Below are positions 6,392 to 8,988 of a DNA stretch of 8,988 bases, in pieces. Within the stretch, counting starts at the first letter, position 1. Each line of letters opens with the position of its first letter. The stretch covers positions 1 to 8,988 of the forward strand of contig JAFGIA010000284.1 of assembly GCA_016929795.1 (NCBI GenBank), in the 5' to 3' direction. The notes under the pieces are model-generated. The model did not search any database. It was not told the origin of the DNA and was given only the letters and a program-made list of their open reading frames with translations. A program made the position numbers and the translations under genes. This DNA is from Anaerolineae bacterium (lineage in GTDB: Bacteria > Chloroflexota > Anaerolineae > JAAYZQ01).

Positions 6392-7023
6392 ATATCCTGC
6401 TGACCGGGTTCAACCGTTTCGGCGATCTCGAGTTCAACCCCTCGGAAGCCATCGTGAACAGGTGCGCAGCTTGGGCCCGCGGCGCCGGGGGAGTGAATCT
6501 TGTGGCGGAGGTGTTGTCGACAGAGTTCGAGGCTGCGGGAGAGCGAATGCGATCCCTGATCCGGAGCGTGCGGCCCGATCTGGTCGTCTCACTCGGAGTG
6601 GCAGCCAGGGCTTGTGGGCTTCGGCTAGAACGAGTGGCACTCAACCTGGACGATTCTCCAGCGCCGGACAACGCAGGCGTTCCCGTCACAGGACGGCGCA
6701 TTGTGCCCGACGGGCCGGTGGGCTACTGGTCTACGCTGCCGCTAGAAGATCTGAAGCGGGCCCTCGAAGCCAGGGAGATCCCTGTCCAGATCTCGAATCA
6801 CGCCGGAACCTTTGTGTGCAACCACGTATTCTACGTGGCGCGGCACGAGATTGAGCGGCTCGGCATCGACGCTCGTTGTGGCTTTGTGCACGTGCCGTTG
6901 ATGACCGAGCAGGTCACTGCGATGGAGGCCGATCTGCCCAGCCTGCCACTCGCGATGCTGGTCGACGCCGTGCAGTGCTGCCTGGATCTGCTGGTTCAAA
7001 ACGTGCCGAACCTCGCGCGGTAA
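6388..7023 (+). CDS. pcp: Pyroglutamyl-peptidase I (peptidase family C15), coupled to the NACHT gene
   Basis: This 211-residue cytosolic cysteine peptidase removes N-terminal pyroglutamate (5-oxoproline) from peptides and proteins. Full family length and all hallmark segments are present: LLTGFNRFG at the N-terminus, ERVALNLDD with catalytic Glu81, the GTFVCNHVFY loop with Cys144, and GFVHVPL with His168. These are the same triad residues described for the Bacillus amyloliquefaciens enzyme. Phe8 and Phe11 fall where that enzyme has pyroglutamate-pocket phenylalanines. The usual GFDPFGG reads GFNRFGD here, a small change at the substrate pocket entrance. The gene overlaps the NACHT stop as ATGA, implying co-expression. 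C15 is normally regarded as a housekeeping peptidase. Here it may be an accessory of the protease-NACHT system, for instance trimming new N-terminal glutamines that cyclise after cleavage, but that is inference. It carries no EAD of its own. Confidence 0.93.
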   Translation: MNILLTGFNRFGDLEFNPSEAIVNRCAAWARGAGGVNLVAEVLSTEFEAAGERMRSLIRSVRPDLVVSLGVAARACGLRLERVALNLDDSPAPDNAGVPVTGRRIVPDGPVGYWSTLPLEDLKRALEAREIPVQISNHAGTFVCNHVFYVARHEIERLGIDARCGFVHVPLMTEQVTAMEADLPSLPLAMLVDAVQCCLDLLVQNVPNLAR

Positions 7024-7032
7024 TACTACCGC
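7017..7032. terminator. Small inverted repeat spanning the convergent stop codons
   Basis: GCGGTA at 7017-7022 pairs perfectly with TACCGC at 7027-7032 across the tetraloop ATAC. The TAA of pcp (7021-7023) and the TAG of the opposing gene (7028-7026) both lie within this 16-nt element. Its position suggests a bidirectional transcription end, but the 6-bp stem has no U-tract on either strand, so an intrinsic terminator is doubtful. Rho-dependent ending or mRNA 3'-end protection are alternatives. Confidence 0.3.
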
Positions 7033-8988
7033 AGCATCACAGGCAGATACACGCCGTACGCCGCAGTGACCTCCACCGGCCCGTGGCGCGTCGCCACACC
7101 GTGCAGATCAACATCCTCCAGCTCATAGTAGTAGGTCGTCCCTGGCTCGACACCCGCGTCGGTCCAGGTATAGACCGCGCCGGTGGGCGACCCAGGCGCC
7201 TGGCTGGCGATCAGCACCTCGTTGAGCCTGGCGTATGCACCACGCAGTGTATCGCTGCGATAGAGGTTGAAGCCGAGGTGGTTGAGCTCGGTGGCGGTTT
7301 CCCACTCGAGGCGGATGCTCCCCCCGGCGGCCACCGCCTCGAATCGGGCCAGCGTCACCGCCGTGGGCGCGGGGACGGTGCCATCCTCCACCTCGCCGCC
7401 CTCTGCGCCGCCATAGGAGCGGGGGTCAAGGGACAGGATACCGGTCGGCGCGCTGGCGCTGTCATAGAGGCGCGCGCGATAGCTCACCGGCTGGCTCAGT
7501 CCGGCAGGCACAGGCACGGGAATGCTATTGTTGCCGGCGCTCACCGTCCCGTTCCAAACCAGTTCGCCCCCATCGTCGTCGAAAACGCCATCGCTATCCC
7601 AGTCGAACCAGATGCGCAGATAACGGCCGCTGGAGGGCGTGCCCTGCACGTTCACCACCACACTGTTACTCTGGCCAGCGACCAGGCTCGGGACGGTTAC
7701 GCCATCATCGCCCCTCTCGTTGTCATCACCCTCGGCAAAGGTGGTGTCGGCTGTCCAGTTGTTGCCCAGGCGCAGCGCTCCGTCACCGGTATGCCAGGCC
7801 ACGCCATAGCTGCCGGCCAGGTCGCTGTAGTCGGCGGCGAGCACAGACGCGTGACACAAGGTCAGGTTCCAGCTATTGAGCGCACCCGTCGTCGGGGCCG
7901 AGCTGTCAAAGATGCGTAACAGCCAGGTACCATTCACGTCCTCGCCATCCAGGACCGACAAGCTGCCCTCGGGCCGGAATCGGCCAGTGAATGGCGCACT
8001 CTGGCCCGCAATCGACAGCACAGCCTCGTCGTCAAAAGTGGTATCCACATAGTCATCGCCCGTGCCACCATTGCCTGTAGACAGCTCGATCTCGCTCGAG
8101 TCCGGGTGGCGGATGTAGATACTCAACTGTCCGGTCCGGCCATGGTCAATATGGCCGATCGTCAAATCCACATCGGTGGCCGTGAACGAATCCCCTACGG
8201 TCAGCGTGCTCTCTGCCCATTGCCCATTGCTGATTGCCTTGGGTATGTTGGTGCTGGTATAAGTGAGGCAGCTTGAAGCTACTGTGCGAAAAGCCCACGT
8301 GGCCGAATAGTCGCTGCTGCCACACGCATTGCTGCCCCGCACGCGCCAATAGTATACGGTATCCAGGTCAAGAGTTGGGTTGGGGGTATAGCTCGTCCCG
8401 GTCAGGCCAGTCGCCGAGCGGACGACGTTGACAAAGCCGGGATCGGTGGCAACCTGGACGTCGTAGGTTGACGCACGGGCGGCTGCCGCCCAGCTCAAGG
8501 CCGTGTCTGCGGCAACCCCGCTCGTCCCATCCTCCGGCAGCGACAGTGTCGCTGCCGCGGGCGCAGCGGTCTGCAAATTCAGCACGACCGTTTCCTGGCG
8601 GACGATTGGCCCCGCCGCGGTGCCAATGATGTCGATATTGTATGTCCCGGACGCGACGCTGCCGAGGTTGCCCAGGGTCAGCGTCGTGTTGCCCGGCGGG
8701 GTCACCGTGTTGGCACTCCACGATATGGTAGCTCCTATAGGCACGCCACTGGTGCTCATCGCGACAGACCCAGCCAGCGCGCATGTCTTCGCCAGGCTTA
8801 CACTATAGACCGCGTCCCCGGCAGCGCCGCACATGTCCACGACAGTCGGTGAAGGGGCGACAACGAAATCAGGATCGAGGCGAAAGCTGACCACCCGCGT
8901 CGCCGACGAGCCGCCCGACATATATTCGGTAGTGTACCAGAAGGTGCAGTCATCCGCCGGGTCCACGCCAATCCCCGAATAGTCCCCC
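7026..8988 (-). CDS. C-terminal part of a large secreted multidomain protein (Ig-like, FnIII, P-domain, GEVED), 5' end outside the window
   Basis: The frame stays open to the window edge; the visible 653 residues begin GDYSGIGVDPADDCTFWY, the usual WGDYS...DDCTFWYT segment found inside secreted proteins. The GTG at 8966 is therefore internal. Visible domains in order are an Ig-like beta-sandwich (about 42-141), a fibronectin-III-like domain with YYWRVR (142-236), a proprotein-convertase P-domain with APFTGRFRPEGSL and NGTW (240-379), a GEVED domain ending in GGEVEDGTV (386-538) with an acidic WDSDGVFDDDGG turn typical of Ca-binding, and a terminal FnIII-like domain (539-643). The tail VYLPVMLR resembles the conserved end of many exported Chloroflexota proteins and may be a sorting signal. 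No catalytic domain is in view, though P-domains often accompany secreted subtilisin-like or metallopeptidases. The role is probably cell-surface or extracellular adhesion or degradation. It converges on pcp with 2 nt between stops and shares no obvious function with that operon. Confidence 0.9.
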   Translation of the reverse strand, partial: GDYSGIGVDPADDCTFWYTTEYMSGGSSATRVVSFRLDPDFVVAPSPTVVDMCGAAGDAVYSVSLAKTCALAGSVAMSTSGVPIGATISWSANTVTPPGNTTLTLGNLGSVASGTYNIDIIGTAAGPIVRQETVVLNLQTAAPAAATLSLPEDGTSGVAADTALSWAAAARASTYDVQVATDPGFVNVVRSATGLTGTSYTPNPTLDLDTVYYWRVRGSNACGSSDYSATWAFRTVASSCLTYTSTNIPKAISNGQWAESTLTVGDSFTATDVDLTIGHIDHGRTGQLSIYIRHPDSSEIELSTGNGGTGDDYVDTTFDDEAVLSIAGQSAPFTGRFRPEGSLSVLDGEDVNGTWLLRIFDSSAPTTGALNSWNLTLCHASVLAADYSDLAGSYGVAWHTGDGALRLGNNWTADTTFAEGDDNERGDDGVTVPSLVAGQSNSVVVNVQGTPSSGRYLRIWFDWDSDGVFDDDGGELVWNGTVSAGNNSIPVPVPAGLSQPVSYRARLYDSASAPTGILSLDPRSYGGAEGGEVEDGTVPAPTAVTLARFEAVAAGGSIRLEWETATELNHLGFNLYRSDTLRGAYARLNEVLIASQAPGSPTGAVYTWTDAGVEPGTTYYYELEDVDLHGVATRHGPVEVTAAYGVYLPVMLR

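Noticed and set aside
6876..7919. 347-residue plus-strand frame across the pcp end and the antisense of the secreted gene
   Set aside because: It overlaps two well-supported genes, and its translation has no domain signature.
8964..8966. GTG as the true start of the minus-strand secreted gene
   Set aside because: The frame continues upstream as GDYSGIG, part of a known internal WGDYS segment, and there is no signal peptide, so the gene is cut by the window edge.

Overview
The window is a GC-rich bacterial segment, most likely from a Chloroflexota (Anaerolineae/Caldilineae-type) genome. This is inferred from the secreted protein at the right edge, which ends in the YLPVMLR-type tail and carries the P-domain/GEVED/fibronectin-III mix that I associate with large exported proteins of that phylum. 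No rRNA, tRNA, CRISPR array, insertion sequence or integrase is visible. The only non-coding stretches are a 151-nt leader and a 102-nt intergenic gap.

Positions 1-7023 read as one plus-strand unit. A consensus -10 box at 38-43 sits 17 nt after a TTG-type -35. It is followed by a leader with two short inverted repeats and then three genes. Gene 1 (152-1144) is a small cytosolic trypsin-fold serine protease with an N-terminal effector-associated domain 1 (EAD1). Gene 2 (1247-6391) is a 1714-residue NACHT (STAND) NTPase. It begins with its own EAD1 and continues into about 30 HEAT repeats and five TPRs. Gene 3 (6388-7023) is a complete pyroglutamyl-peptidase I whose start codon overlaps the stop of gene 2 in an ATGA, so the two are probably translationally coupled.

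The layout matches the logic described for NTP-dependent bacterial conflict systems (Kaur, Burroughs, Iyer and Aravind, eLife 2020) and is related in concept to Avs/bNACHT anti-phage NLR-like proteins. The HEAT-TPR superstructure would sense an invader or stress ligand, the NACHT module would oligomerise on NTP binding, and the homotypic EAD1-EAD1 contact would recruit and activate the protease. The two EAD1 copies align without gaps over 73 residues with 41 identities, which is direct sequence evidence that the two proteins are partners. The coupled pyroglutamyl peptidase is the least expected part and may be an undescribed accessory of such a system.

Positions 7026-8988 hold the 3' part of a convergent minus-strand gene for a large secreted multidomain protein. 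It is open at the right edge and functionally unrelated to the protease-NACHT unit. The two convergent stop codons are only 2 nt apart and lie inside one small inverted repeat.
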